DNA of 64,000 nucleotides from Agriotes lineatus (lineage: Eukaryota; Arthropoda; Insecta; Coleoptera; Elateridae): positions 62,001 to 126,000 of the forward strand of contig CALNHX010003582.1 of assembly GCA_940337035.1 (NCBI GenBank). The letters run 5' to 3'. Shown here in pieces: positions 1-10,739 of this stretch. A program made the position numbers and the translations under genes. How positions within the stretch are numbered: the stretch's first letter is position 1; each line of letters opens with the position of its first letter. The notes beneath the pieces are model-generated. The model saw only the letters and a program-made list of their open reading frames with translations. It did no database searches and was not told the DNA's origin.

Positions 1-504
1 ACTCCCGTTAAATACCTAGGTCTTTACATGGATACGAGACTAACATGGGCGGCACACATAAACAAGAAACTCAACGAGGCTTACACGCGACTTAGCATGT
101 TATACCCCGTGTTAAATAGAAGATCGCCTCTCAAAATAGAATGTGGCGTTCTGTTATACAAAAGCGTACTTCGACCAATCCTAACGTATGCTAACCTGTT
201 ATGGGGAACGACATCGAAAACCAATATAAACAAAGTGCAAAGGTTTCAAAACAAAGTGCTACGTATAATATGCAATGCACCGTGGTTTGTACGAAACGGA
301 CAGTTACACGAAGAGCTTTCAGTGCTTACAATAAAAGAGTTTAATCATGTAAGTGCTAAGAACTATTTTTCAAAACTTCAAAATTGTCCTGGCGCAATAT
401 TCTTTAATATAGGTCAACGAACAATGACTCGTTTTAAAACAAAAAGACTACCACAAAACTGCCTTTTATCGTCAGAAGACTCTACAGTTAGTGACAGCAA
501 CTAA
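1..504 (+). CDS. Jockey-like LINE ORF2, C-terminal part of reverse transcriptase (runs in from the left edge)
   Basis: The frame is open from the first base of the window and ends at a stop at 502-504. The visible part is the region after the catalytic RT core: a KYLG motif at the very start, then the thumb and C-terminal region with the pattern HINKKL...RLSMLYP...SPLKIEC and LQ/VQ-NKVLRI followed by WFVRN. The same order of motifs appears in the LINE RT at 18275-19537 on the other strand, so the two belong to related Jockey-like families. ORF2 normally encodes an endonuclease plus RT used for target-primed integration. The catalytic YADD lies outside the window, so activity cannot be judged. 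No internal stop is seen in this piece. The first ATG at 28 is only an internal methionine. Confidence 0.85.
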   Translation, partial: TPVKYLGLYMDTRLTWAAHINKKLNEAYTRLSMLYPVLNRRSPLKIECGVLLYKSVLRPILTYANLLWGTTSKTNINKVQRFQNKVLRIICNAPWFVRNGQLHEELSVLTIKEFNHVSAKNYFSKLQNCPGAIFFNIGQRTMTRFKTKRLPQNCLLSSEDSTVSDSN

Positions 505-674
505 ACAGAACACTATTTTGTGGTAAAAACTTTTAGTGTATTAACTTTGTGTTAATTTGGTTAGGGATAAATCCCACATGTAACTAAAATGTCACATATT
601 GCCTTTTGTTACCATTGTTGTGTAGAGCATTGATGCTGAACCGACAAAAAATAACTAAAAAAAAAAAAAAAAAG
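505..674 (+). mobile_element. 3' untranslated region and poly(A) tail of the Jockey-like LINE
   Basis: About 150 bases of non-coding 3' region follow the ORF2 stop and end in an A-rich run at about 655-673. Immediately after it, sequence coding for the middle of a hAT transposase begins. This is the expected 3' junction of a LINE insertion. The target duplication cannot be tested because the LINE 5' end is outside the window. Confidence 0.75.
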
Positions 675-675
675 A

Positions 676-1799
676 ATTATTTGTTTTTTTCTGCGTCTGT
701 AAAAAGATGGCCAATTCTGAAAAAACACACAACAAATTTAAATTTAAAACCACTTAGTGATACACGGTGGTCTAGTAGAATAGACGCTGTGAAGCCCCTG
801 CGTTACCAAATTGGGCAAATACATGATGCATTGGTAGAAGTAATTGAAGATCGTTTAACCGTACAAGACCACAGTGCTTCACATCAAGCCAAATCTTTGG
901 CATTAATAATTCAGAGTTATAAATTTTTGTGCACAACAATTATTTGGTACAATATTTTAATCAAAATTAATGTTTTGAGCACGATGATGCAAAATTCTAC
1001 TATAAATATAAAAACTTGCCTAGAGCATTTTAAAAATTTGTTAGATTTTTTCTTAGCTCTTCGATCAGATGAAGAATTCAATAATGTTCTTACTGACGCT
1101 AATACACTTGCGGATGAACTCGGTATTGAACCTAATTTCCCTGCTGTTCAGTCTGTTAGACCACGAAGAAAACCCAGACAATTTGATTACGAACACAGTG
1201 ATGAACCAATTATTGATCCAAAAAATTATTATAAAGTTAACGTTTATTTTAATCTATTAGATCAAACTGTATCGCCTTTAAGAGACAGATTTGAGGGAAT
1301 AACAAGATATGATACTATGTTTGGATTTCTCTATAATATGTTTGATTTAACGAAAAACGAGCTATTACAATGTTGTAAAGACTTACATCTTCATCTAACT
1401 GATGATTCTAGAAAGGAATCAGATGTAGATGGAATAGAATTATTTGAAGAGATAAAATCTTTAAAATTACATCTTAAACCTACTACAGCTGAAAAGCATC
1501 AGTTAGAGCCCCAGTCCATTGTTGAATATATTTTTGAAAATCAGCTCATAGCATCATTTCCAAATATGTCAATAGCTCTTAGAATATTACTCACGTTACC
1601 AGTTTCAGTTGCGTCTGGTGAGAGATCTTTCTCCAAACTAAAAATTATTAAAAATTATATGTGATCCACAATGTCACAAAACAGATTAAATAATCTGTCT
1701 ATAATAGCAATAGAAAGCGACACGATGGATTCCATCGATTTAGAATTAGTAATTAAAGAATTTGCGGAGAAAAAAGCTAGGAAAGTTGCTTTTTTATAA
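676..1799 (+). pseudogene. hAT-family transposase (ZMYM1-like), N-terminally cut and with a premature stop
   Basis: The reading frame shows the conserved blocks of hAT transposases related to vertebrate ZMYM1: FFSASVKRW followed by LSDTRWSSR near the start, a helical middle, and a C-terminal dimerisation segment with the pattern LRILLTLPVSVASGERSFS. A TGA at 1662-1664 interrupts the frame where relatives have an arginine, which fits a CGA-to-TGA change. The same frame then continues for 44 more codons (NNLSIIAIE, then a lysine-rich end) to a TAA at 1797-1799. The N-terminal BED finger and the first catalytic residues are missing, because a LINE tail sits directly upstream. The protein would cut and join transposon ends; this copy cannot do so. 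The frame is open further left through the poly(A) run only by chance. Confidence 0.85.
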
Positions 1800-2972
1800 T
1801 TTTCTAGAATTTTGTTGTTTTTTTTAATTAATTTTATTCCACTATTTTTTTGTAAATTTTATTGTTAATAAAACTTTACAGTAAGGGGTTAAGACAAGGA
1901 TGCTGCGTAGCTCCCACACTTTTCAAGATTTATCTCAACGAAGTGCTCAAAGAGTGGCGAAGAAAGTGTGCAAATATGGGGATTAAAATAAATGACGACA
2001 TGCTTTTCTCCTTGCTTTTTGCAGACGACCAAGTCATATTTGCAGAAGACGAAGACGACGCTTTCTATATGCTAAGAAAACTAGATGAGGAGTATAGGAA
2101 ATGGGGCCTACAAATAAACTATAAGAAAACTGAATATATGGTGGTAGGAGAAAGAGGCAGAGATTTGACAATGGAAAATGGAACTGTGGTAAAGTGCTGT
2201 CAAAGCTACAGGTATTTAGGGGCTATAATATCTAGTAAAGGTGGAAGCGAGGAGGAAATCAAACACAGGATGGGAAAAGGTAGAATAGCAATTCGACAGT
2301 TACACCCGATAATATGGAGCAAAAATACAAATAAAAACGTGAAAAAGAAACTATATAAGGCAGTAGTGGAAAGTATAGCAACCTATGGCACAGAGGTGTG
2401 GGAAGTAAGCCAAAGAAACAGAAAGAAGTTAAAGGCGATGGAAATGGAATTCTGGCGACGTAGCTGTGGTGTGACAAGAATGGACAGACTTAGAAATAAA
2501 GACATTCGAAACGAAATGGAAATAAATATAGATATAACCGATGTGATTGAAAACAAACAATTAAACTGGTACGGCCATATGAGAAGGATGGATGCGGAAA
2601 GATGGCCTCAGAAGATATGGCATTGGAATCACTCGCAAAGGAGAAGAAGAGGAAGACCAAAACTGTCATGGAATGATGATATTCGACAAGCCATGAGTAG
2701 CAGAGACCTACAAGAAAATGAATGGCAAAACAGACGGAGGTGGAAACAAGGATGCGAGAAACGCCAAACGGTGTAACCCCACTCGCATTTATATATTATA
2801 TATTATATAAAACTTTTTTAAAATTTCTGTTTTTCACTTAAATTAATTTGATTTGTTACAGTTAAACTAGGTATGTACTACATAAAATTTATATTTTACA
2901 ACAAAAATGTAAATTTTGGGGCGGCAAATTTGGCTCTGCGCACAGGCGGCCATTGATGCTGGCGCGGTCCTG
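1800..2972 (+). mobile_element. 3' flank and terminal region of the hAT element, split by a LINE
   Basis: After the transposase stop there is a T-rich 3' region (1800-about 1879), then an inserted LINE fragment, then more AT-rich sequence and a GC-rich end at 2921-2972. That end contains two GGCGGC blocks and closes with TCCTG. Read in reverse it starts CAGGACCGCG, in keeping with the CAG-type tips of many hAT elements. The matching left tip lies outside the window, so the 8-bp target duplication cannot be checked. Confidence 0.5.
1880..2776 (+). pseudogene. 5'-truncated LINE ORF2: RT palm to C-terminus (R4/RTE-like), related to the LINE at 59190
   Basis: The open frame begins in the middle of the RT domain at SKGLRQGC, shows the catalytic FADDQ motif, the thumb with YRYLGAIIS, and a long C-terminal region (NWYGHMRRMDAERW, then an arginine-rich GRPKLSWNDDI stretch) that ends at a TAA. 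Only the N-terminal endonuclease and the first RT motifs are missing, as is usual for LINE copies truncated during reverse transcription. The remaining frame has no stop. The non-coding tail at 2790-2812 is a short TATAT-type repeat, typical of LINEs that end in simple repeats and lack a poly(A). It lies inside the hAT 3' region. The clade (R4 or RTE) is uncertain. Confidence 0.85.
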
Positions 2973-3094
2973 CAAATACGATCAACAGGGTTTAACAACG
3001 AATTGAGAATTATCTGGAAACTAGTGCAGCTTAGTGCGTGATTATGGCCTTTTTCTGTAGATAAATATGAATAACTTGTGCGTTTTATATATAT

Positions 3095-3303
3095 GGTGTG
3101 TTCAAAAAGAATTTATATAAGGGTTGTCCATGAGAAATGAACGTAATGTCAACAGCAAGCTTTGGAACTCATTTACTGTCATCACTATTGTTGTTATTGT
3201 ACGTTTATATTATACGCTGATAATGTGACTGAAAACTCGTACTGTTGACATTAGTTTTATTTTCCATGGCCAACCCTTATGTAATTTCTTTTTGAACACA
3301 TGG
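3095..3303. mobile_element. MITE with about 60-bp terminal inverted repeats
   Basis: The left end (3095-3156) begins near GTGTTCAAAAAGAA, runs through TAAGGGTTG and ends at AATGTCAACAG. The right end (3242-3303) carries the reverse complement of the same series with scattered mismatches. The 85-bp centre has no coding potential. The flanks are TA-rich, so a TA target duplication is possible but not certain. This is a non-autonomous DNA transposon of unknown superfamily. Confidence 0.8.
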
Positions 3304-5734
3304 TATAATGTCATCAGTGTTTTTTCACTGTTTGCTTTTGCTTTTTGCTTTTTCCTTCTTTTTTTCATAAAAATCACACGAAATTCTACTTTACTAGGTT
3401 TATAACTTTGGTACAAGGATTTGGATCTCATCCTGATCATTTTGTAATAATAATAATAATTTTGCCAGAAGTTAAATTGTAAAATGTAGTAAGGGCTATT
3501 GATTGCGCCACAAAGCTTATAAGTATTTGTCGTGTAATAATTTGTTGCAAATTTTTTTATTAGTTATCTATATGCCAAGGACTAATGCACTAATAACTTT
3601 AGTTTTTTGATGGTTACGATTATGTGCGATAAAATATGGGTTACAAATTGAAGAAGATTTTCTAAAAGATGTAAATCATATTTATTTAGTAAGAGCACGG
3701 AAACTTTGCAAAAGCTACTGAATGTTAGCATAATTCCAATTTTATTGGATGTATTGCTTTAATTTGTACGATACCGACATCATAAAGGTCGTTTCTAACT
3801 GTGATACTGGTACTCAATACTGTAAAACCAGAAAAACTTACGGCTTCATTCCTATATCTATGTAGGTTATTACCTTTCTTTGACATGGATTTAGTTCGTA
3901 TTAAATTCTGTTTTGACAAGAAAATACACACTTTTTAAATAGAGAAAAGAGTGCGCATGCGTACAATATCCAGTATTTACATGTTCATTTTGCCTAGTAG
4001 CAGCAAGGCGTTTAGCAAAATAACTGACATTCAGCCGCCATTTTGCAAAACGTTAGTTCAAAATGCCGGCGTTTTGAAAATTGACTAGACATTTTGCAAA
4101 ACGATGGATTATACGAAACGTCTGCGACCCGAATATACTATTTAGAAGCAGGGCAATATTTTAAATCTACAACATTTATAGCTTACGTCAAGAGCGGCAC
4201 CAGTGCCGGTGAAGTTGCTACCCTACTGATTATAAGTAATTAACGATTCGTCTGAACCCTTCTCCGGTGAGCGGTTGCCCCTGATATGGTTTTTTGTACT
4301 TCTTTAATAAAAGGTTATTCAGTCTATTACTCTGTATCGTACCTAATCCCCAAAATTGCCCATTCTTAAAGCTGCAGGTATTTTGCTTGATTACTCGGTA
4401 GCGATTAATAATAATGGTTTTCATAGAACATCGCCTACTTCGATCAGAAACTTAAAACTCGTTCTTTTTCGTTTCTAGCGAAACTGCTTATATAAGGGCC
4501 TTTTAATGGTGCAGCAGTACTAATTGAGATTAAATACTATATTAAATAATATACATCTTTGCTTTATGAAGTGTTCATAAAAATCAGTGATTCTGATAGC
4601 AGTAGAATTAGCTTCGCAGAACTGTTGGTACGACTTTTAAATCCAATAATTTCCTACCACAAGATTTAGAAATAACTTGATTTAAAACTTCAATAACTTT
4701 AACTGCACTTAAAATATTACATATATGTATACGCTAATAAGTAATAACAATTTACTAATTTCGTTGGTATTTTGTATTGTGGTTTTTAAAGACGGCAATT
4801 TTGAGGATTTCCTTCAAGCTAAAACACTGAATGATAGTTATCGGTAGATGAACTAAATCATTTAAAACCACCACAGTGATATATGGGTGGGTTTGCTGCG
4901 TACACGTATTTCTACAAAACAATACGTAAGTAATTTATAAAAGTCAAGCAGATCATGCAGATTGTCCATAGGTCTGAAAAGCCGTCCTTAAGGAAACACT
5001 GCTGCTGGAATTCTTTTAATTCACTGATCAACTGAACTTTGAATACGGGCTCGTAATGAATTTATAGAATGCACCCTTTCCAAAATAATTTAGGTATGGG
5101 AATCTTACAATTATTACAACTTAGACAAACATCAAGATTTAGTGATTTTGACATTTTACAGGTAAAATCAAAATATTTTACTGTGTTCCCGAACCTAATG
5201 AAATGGTAATTTTTTATAAGGAAAGCGGTAAGCAGCTTCCACTGGTTTCGAGAGGTAACGAAATATTCGGGGACTCATGTCCCTATAAACTTTAAATTCA
5301 AGATAATTCGAAAAACACTTAGCCACAAGCTGGACTTCTGGATAAATGGTAAATTTATATTAAATAATAATGTATGTTTTATGTTAGCAATAAAACGATT
5401 AAGGGTTTCCACTAAAAAATAAGAAAATTACAACCTTGCTGAGAGCGTTTAAAAAAACTACAGCTATTTAATTGTTTTTACGGCGTGGGTATACGACAAT
5501 CTTTTAGTCTGTATACGTGTTTTATCGTTACTAAAACAATAATGCAATATCTATAATATAATTTTCCATAATGTGTGTTTGTCTGTGGCACAAAATAAAA
5601 TCTCACGTTCCGGCTTCACAGATGTTGATATTTGTTTAGGTTTTGTTTTTCTTATCTTAGCGCTCGGCTCGGAGCTTGAACTTTCGCGTATCCTATTTCA
5701 CGTGCGCGTAGCGCGCAGTTTGCTTGTTATAAAT
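3304..5734. other. AT-rich non-coding sequence
   Basis: No convincing gene, RNA or bounded element was seen. The block ATTTTGCAAAACG occurs twice within about 60 bases (near 4040 and 4090), which may be part of a decayed repeat. Small open frames here, such as 4230-4424 on the minus strand, have no recognisable motif. Confidence 0.4.
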
Positions 5735-6470
5735 AAAGCTGATATTATAATTATGGCAAATGCATATTTTGTATAATTGATATACCGGCGAAACTTGTTG
5801 CATATGTATACTAATTATGTGAAAACAAATCGTTTAAGCCAAGTTTCATTTTGCATATTTTGCATATTTATACGTTTTGGAGCATATTTTATAGATTTTG
5901 CATATTTGGTTATATTTAGCAATAATTTGTAATGTATGAAGAACTTTTTAAGCATTTTTTATAAAATTTACTATTTTATGAAATTTATTAATAAAATTTT
6001 TATGTACAAGTGAGATATATATTTTCACATTCTGCTGCTGGATTGCAGTGTGCGTATCGAAATGAGCAGAGGAAAGGGGAAGTCCCTGTTAAAATCTTTG
6101 ACTATATAAACATAGACTACTAGCAACCCCCACTTTCCCATTTCAAGAGTGTTGGGAGAATAACAGTCCGGTGGGGTTAGGGGAAATCTCATTTTTATGT
6201 TGCTTACAACTTGAAGTTGGTGTTGGCAGTCCATGTTTATATAGTTAAACGTTAAAATGAATGACGTCTTTGAACAAAAATTGGAGAAATAAGTATACTC
6301 ATACAAAATAATCGAAATTTTTACATTATTTAGAATACTCTTACTTATTAAAAAAAAATAAGAGCATATTTGTGCATATATTACAACTTTGGGTGCATAT
6401 ACTCAACAAAATGTATGCATATATATGCGCATATCTTCGTACATTTGAGTGCATATAATTATCAGCTTTA
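5735..6470. mobile_element. Possible non-autonomous element rich in TGCATAT blocks
   Basis: Both ends are dense in GCATATTT/GCATATAT blocks. A short inverted match (AAAGCTGATA on the left at about 5736, its reverse complement at about 6460) sits at the outer edges, next to similar TTATAA sequence. The centre is AT-rich without an ORF. The outline fits a diverged inverted-repeat element, but the boundaries are weak. Confidence 0.4.
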
Positions 6471-6480
6471 GTTATAAATC

Positions 6481-6763
6481 GGTGAGCGGATGGCGCAGCG
6501 AGCAAATGCTCGCCTCTCAGGCGGCCGGCCCGGGTTCGATTCCCGGTAGATACTATAGATGGATTTTAAAAATCGTACGCTCCCCGGCTACCACGCTAAC
6601 ATCTGTGGTAGTCGTTAACCCCTAATAAGGGAACTCTTCCTCAATTTTCGACGGGCAAGGCTAGCCACCTACCCGGCCTAAGGGCAAAGAGGGCTCATAG
6701 AACCACTTTGTGGTTATAACAGGCCACTGGCCTACAATAAGAGGAAGAAGAAGAAGAAGAAGA
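6481..6763 (+). mobile_element. tRNA-derived SINE with intact 11-bp target-site duplication
   Basis: The 5' part resembles a tRNA: an A-box-like TGGCGCAGCGAG near 6491 and a perfect B box GGTTCGATTCC at 6533-6543, together an internal RNA polymerase III promoter. An unrelated body follows and ends in a GAA/AGA simple repeat. The element is framed by identical copies of AGTTATAAATC at 6470-6480 and 6764-6774, as expected for LINE-mediated insertion. It has landed at the right edge of the TGCATAT-rich element. The tRNA-like head does not fold as a complete tRNA, so this is not a tRNA gene. Confidence 0.9.
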
Positions 6764-6927
6764 AGTTATAAATCAAAAGCCAAATACAAAGAAATAGGTA
6801 CACGATTACATTTCTAATTATAGAGTTTGTTTAATTGCTGGAACATAAAATAAGAATACGCCCACTGAAGCATTTATTTGGTATATAGCCACTGATGTTT
6901 TAATTATGACGGCAACATATCTATGTA

Positions 6928-7140
6928 CAGTCGCGGAATTAAAAATCCGGACACTTAAAATGATTCAGTGTATATCTTACTTTACTTTACTTATCACGTT
7001 ACGTGGTGAAATTAGTCAAAATAATTACTCGTACATGACAGCATGCCTCATTTAAGAGTCGAACAAAAAATGCAAGTAATTACATTATCCAAAAATTGCA
7101 AAAATCATCTATAAGACTCGTCCAGATTTTTAATTCCCTA
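6928..7140. mobile_element. Tc1/mariner-type MITE, deletion derivative keeping the first transposase codons
   Basis: The ends are inverted copies of a tip containing GGAATTAAAAATCCGGAC, each next to TA (6926-6927 and 7141-7142). Inside, from the ATG at 7043, a short frame of 23 codons begins MPHLRVEQKMQVI, which resembles the start of a Tc1-type transposase just before its helix-turn-helix. It then stops. The rest of the transposase is missing, so the element depends on a full copy elsewhere. Confidence 0.75.
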
Positions 7141-7505
7141 TAATATGTTAACTCTTGAATATGAGCACGCCACTGTTACTGTCAGATCTAGTTTCCTGCC
7201 AACATCGTTGAAAGGGTTGCCTATATTACGTGATCGCGTGACCCTCCAGCTGTTTCGATGTCGCTGTATGTTAAATATAAACATATTATGTTATTTACCT
7301 CTTCTATTCCGGCAGTTTTACATATTTGCTTTGATGTATGATTTCTGACCTATAATGTATATTACCTGAATTTTATGGTAATTTGAAAGTTTTAATTTCT
7401 CCCCTATTTTGCTATAGTAGCATTCCATAAAAAATAAATCAGTTTTCATAACATAGGCTGTGTACAGTATATATCACGGCAGATGTAGTAATTTAAGATA
7501 TACAA

Positions 7506-7728
7506 GGTGCCCATTTTAAAACTCCGAACTTGAATTTTATAAATAGGCAAGACACAATCCAACATATCTACATCTGACTTTAAATTAAACCGTCAAACGT
7601 ACTGAAACATGATTGCTCTAATCTTAATTATAGCAATAATTTTGTTTTAAAATTATTGTCGCCTTGCATCTGCACTGTGTATTGCCTATTTACAGAACTT
7701 CAAGCTCGGAGTTTTAAAATGGGCACCC
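7506..7728. mobile_element. MITE with about 46-bp terminal inverted repeats
   Basis: The left end carries GTGCCCATTTTAAAACTCCG and continues to AAATAGGCAA. The right end (7683-7728) is its reverse complement with a few mismatches. The 130-bp centre is AT-rich and non-coding. Confidence 0.85.
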
Positions 7729-8401
7729 AGATCGTTAGAAACATTGTAACATTCTGCAATTTTTTGCTATAACTTTTTTAGATTCCACTTTCTTGTCTTG
7801 GAATTTCAGGAATGCATCAGAGCAATCGCTCTATACATGTGTAGATTAGAGTACCTGTATATAAGATAAGAGTAGAGCAAACGATGGCATTTAGGGATCC
7901 ATGAAGCGAAGTTAGGCAGAATTTCACAGTCGACTACATTAGTTTAATGAAGGAGTCCATCTTGTGAAGTTAGGTACCACTGTCGTAGGTTGCAGTTGAC
8001 TAAACTATTTAGTATTTAGTCGCGGTAATAAGTCGAAATTATACAGGGTCCGGGAATAATGCCAGCGTGGAAGATATTTGTAAAACCATGAGAGTTATCT
8101 AAATATCGCTTTTATTAAAGTTGTAGGTATGAAGGTGGTGCGCATTACTAAAATAGTTTTTATTATACTTTCTTTCTCCCCTTCCTTGTACCCTTGCAGG
8201 TGTCGGATTTTTTATTATACATATATACATATATTGTCTCAAAAATTTTCTAAAATGGAATGCCCTGTATCTAGGTAGCTTAAAAGTTTTGAATTTAAAT
8301 ACTCATCACTTTGATATCAAGTTGTATGGGTCTAACATCAACTGTTTTAGAGATATTGTAATGGTTTTAGTATGAAGGTTTGGTATTATATTATTAAAAA
8401 T

Positions 8402-8615
8402 CTGTAAAAGGCTTTACCCAGAACTTCCCTCGTCGATATTGTGACACTAAATAATTTTAAAAATCAAATTAAGTTAGGAGTAAAAGCATCTTCACATTTC
8501 TAATACACTAAATACATTTTCAAATAAAAAAATGTCGCCCGCTGGGAGATTTGAACTCCGTTCGCCGAAGCAGATCGTAACCACATCGATTTTTCGTCTG
8601 CGCCATCGAGACATT
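8402..8615 (-). mobile_element. tRNA-derived SINE, minus strand (copy 1; copy 2 at 62911-63152)
   Basis: Read on the minus strand, an A-box-like TGGCGCAGACG (8595-8605) and a B-box-like GGAGTTCAAATCTCCC (8544-8559) are spaced as in a tRNA. They are followed by a T-run and a body that ends GACGAGGGAAGTTCTGGGTA. The body after the head matches 62911-63050 closely, while the two heads are more diverged. The 3' end in both copies is next to CTGTAAAA. Confidence 0.7.
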
Positions 8616-8658
8616 GGAACGAGTGCGGCGCGCGCCTCTCTTGAACAGAACAGTCTTA

Positions 8659-8808
8659 TTACTTCCTTTTATAATAAAAGAAGTATTGGATTCACCCCAA
8701 AAATTCGAAATTGTGTTTTCAACAGATCTTCACGTTTCAGAATCCCCTGAACCCAAAAAACATATTTTTTTCATTGGTCTGTCTGTGTGTGTGTGTGTGT
8801 GTGTGTCT

Positions 8809-8879
<71 letters not shown>

Positions 8880-9634
8880 TTGTGTGTGTGTCTGTGTGTG
8901 TGTCTGTGAACAGAATATCTCAAAAACGAAAAGAGGTATGGAGTTGAAACTTCATATATAAGTTTTGTCTACTATGTAGATGTGACAGCAAGCTTTTGAA
9001 GAAAATCGCCTAACCGAAAGTAGGTGTTTACTCTTGTGATTTTTCAGTTTTTTTCGATTTTTTCGAAAACGGCTCTAACGATTTTTTTCAAACTTCTCAT
9101 TTTTATGAAATTTTTAATGTGTATTGATTTGAGATAGGTGATTTTCCAATTGAATACTTCTAAAATGGGTTTCTTTTGTTTTTTTTTCAATTTTTTTATT
9201 AACTCCTATTTTAAATATAACACCCGGTATATTATTACATTTTTGAATTCAGCTTAAAATTATAGAGAAAATTTGTCTCTTCGCCTAACGCTCTATTTTG
9301 CACCGTTTTTGTAGAATTTGTAATTTTTTAAAATTTTTGACAAAGGCTTAAAAATTTAAAATCAAATTTTTGGCCAATTATAAGATCACTGTAAAAGGAA
9401 GTTGTGTGCGTGTATCACACCAGATTTTTGTTGCAACGTTTCGACTCATTTGTGACGTTATCCTGTATCTGTTGAGTCCTATTTTCAGCAAGTGTAAAGC
9501 CTGACGTATGTGAAAATTATTACTTACGAATTGAGTCATCTAGAGACCCTGAAACGTGAAGATCTGAGGAAATCTCGGAAGGTGATTTTTTCTTGATTAC
9601 AATACTTCCTTCGTCTTTCAGACGAGGGAAGTAA
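8659..9634. mobile_element. Element with hairpin-tipped terminal inverted repeats and an internal GT microsatellite
   Basis: Both ends begin with a small hairpin (ACTTCC...GGAAGT type on the right, ACTTCTTTTATTATAAAAGG-like on the left) and continue through AAGTATTG to the shared block CAGATCTTCACGTTTCAG. That gives inverted ends of about 95 bp. Between them lie a long GT repeat and AT-rich non-coding sequence. A second family member lies at about 57239-58000, with the same order of hairpin, AAGTATTGTAATCG and GT repeat, and a right end lies at 63690-63849. There is no transposase, so the superfamily is unknown. Confidence 0.7.
8780..8908. repeat. (GT)n microsatellite, interrupted
   Basis: More than 100 bases of almost pure GT with a few CT/CC interruptions, inside the hairpin-tipped element. 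The open frames across it that encode Val-Cys repeats are an artefact of the repeat. Confidence 0.98.
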
Positions 9635-9711
9635 AAATGATTAGAACGATTTCATTATAAAATAACAAAAATGAATTTATGCATTTAACTAGAAAATCAG
9701 AACTATTGAGA

Positions 9712-10739
9712 GATTGAGGCAGTTTTGGGAGCGCTGCAAGAATGCCGTGTAGAATATCGATACACAAAGTTAATATACAACATCTACAAAAATGCAGAAA
9801 TGACAGTAAAAGCTCCACGAGAACACCAAAAGTATACCAATTGGAAGGGGAGTTAGACAAGGAGACGTGATGTCCCCCAAGTTGTTTACGACAGTATTGG
9901 AATATGCTTTTAAAAAGTTAAATTGGGAAGGAAAAGGCCTAAACATAGACGGACAGAATTTAACAAACCTTCGATTTGCGGATGACATAGTTCTAATACC
10001 AGACAATCTACAAGATATTTCGTTGATGTTAAAAGAACGTCAAGAGGTATGTAATGAAGTGGGCTTAAAAATAAATAGCTCCAAGACAAAATTTATGACA
10101 AACTTAGTGCCTAGTGAGAACTTAAAAATTGAGAACAATGACGTAGAACTGACAGACAAATACATATACCTTGGGCACGAAATACAAATCTCTAGAGATA
10201 ATCAAACATACGAATTGAAGAGAAGAGTTACCCACGCATGGGCTGCGTATGGAAAACTTAGAGAGGTCTTCAAAGGCGATCTGCCGATATGCTTAAAACG
10301 ACAAGTCTTCAATCAGTGCGTTTTGCCGGTCATGACATACGGTGCCGAAACTTTAACTTTAACCAACGCAACGGCTAAAAATCCAAGAATAACACAGCGA
10401 AAAATGGAAAGATCGATGCTGGGCGTGTCCTTAAGAGAGCATATTAGAAATGAAGATCTGCGCCGAAGAACAGGTGTAACTGATATAATCACACGGATAA
10501 CAAAGCTCAAATGGAACTGGGCCGGACATGTGGCCCGGATGACGGACGGGAGATGAACAAAAAGGCTGCTTGAGTGGAGGCCGAGAGCGGATAAGAGAAG
10601 TAGAGGAAGACCTCCCACACGATGGACGAATGATATCCGAAGAATGGCCGGAAACTGGATTCAGGCAGCCCAAAGTAGAACGGAATGCACGAAAATGGGG
10701 GAGACCTATGTCCAACAGTGGACGCAGAGGGTTGATTGA
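9712..10739 (+). pseudogene. RTE-type LINE ORF2 fragment, RT palm to C-terminus, with frameshift and stop
   Basis: The sequence starts in the RT palm (ALQECRVEYRYTKLIY), shifts frame near 9820, and then shows GVRQGDVMSPK, the catalytic FADDIV, the thumb with YIYLGHEI and the RTE-typical C-terminal block WAGHVARMTDGR. A TGA at 10554-10556 replaces an expected tryptophan codon. The same frame then continues (EWRPRADKRSRGRPPTRW and a final QQWTQR) to a stop at 10737-10739. The end of the element is a GATT-type short repeat, in keeping with RTE elements. It is truncated at its 5' end, and the endonuclease is missing. The closest known relatives are the RTE endonuclease-reverse transcriptases of moths and other insects. 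Confidence 0.88.

Noticed and set aside
606..675. N-terminus of the hAT frame through the poly(A) tract
   Set aside because: The lysine run is the translated LINE poly(A) tail; true hAT sequence begins after it.
6481..6560. Functional tRNA gene
   Set aside because: A and B boxes are present but the stems do not pair fully, and the unit continues into a SINE body with target duplications. The same reasoning applies at 8540-8610, 14636-14712 and 38028-38110.
8041..8270. MITE bounded by TACAGGG-type tips
   Set aside because: Only about 7 bp are complementary at the ends; too little to define an element.
8614..8961. Open frames with long Val-Cys repeats
   Set aside because: They simply translate the GT microsatellite; there is no start context or homologue.
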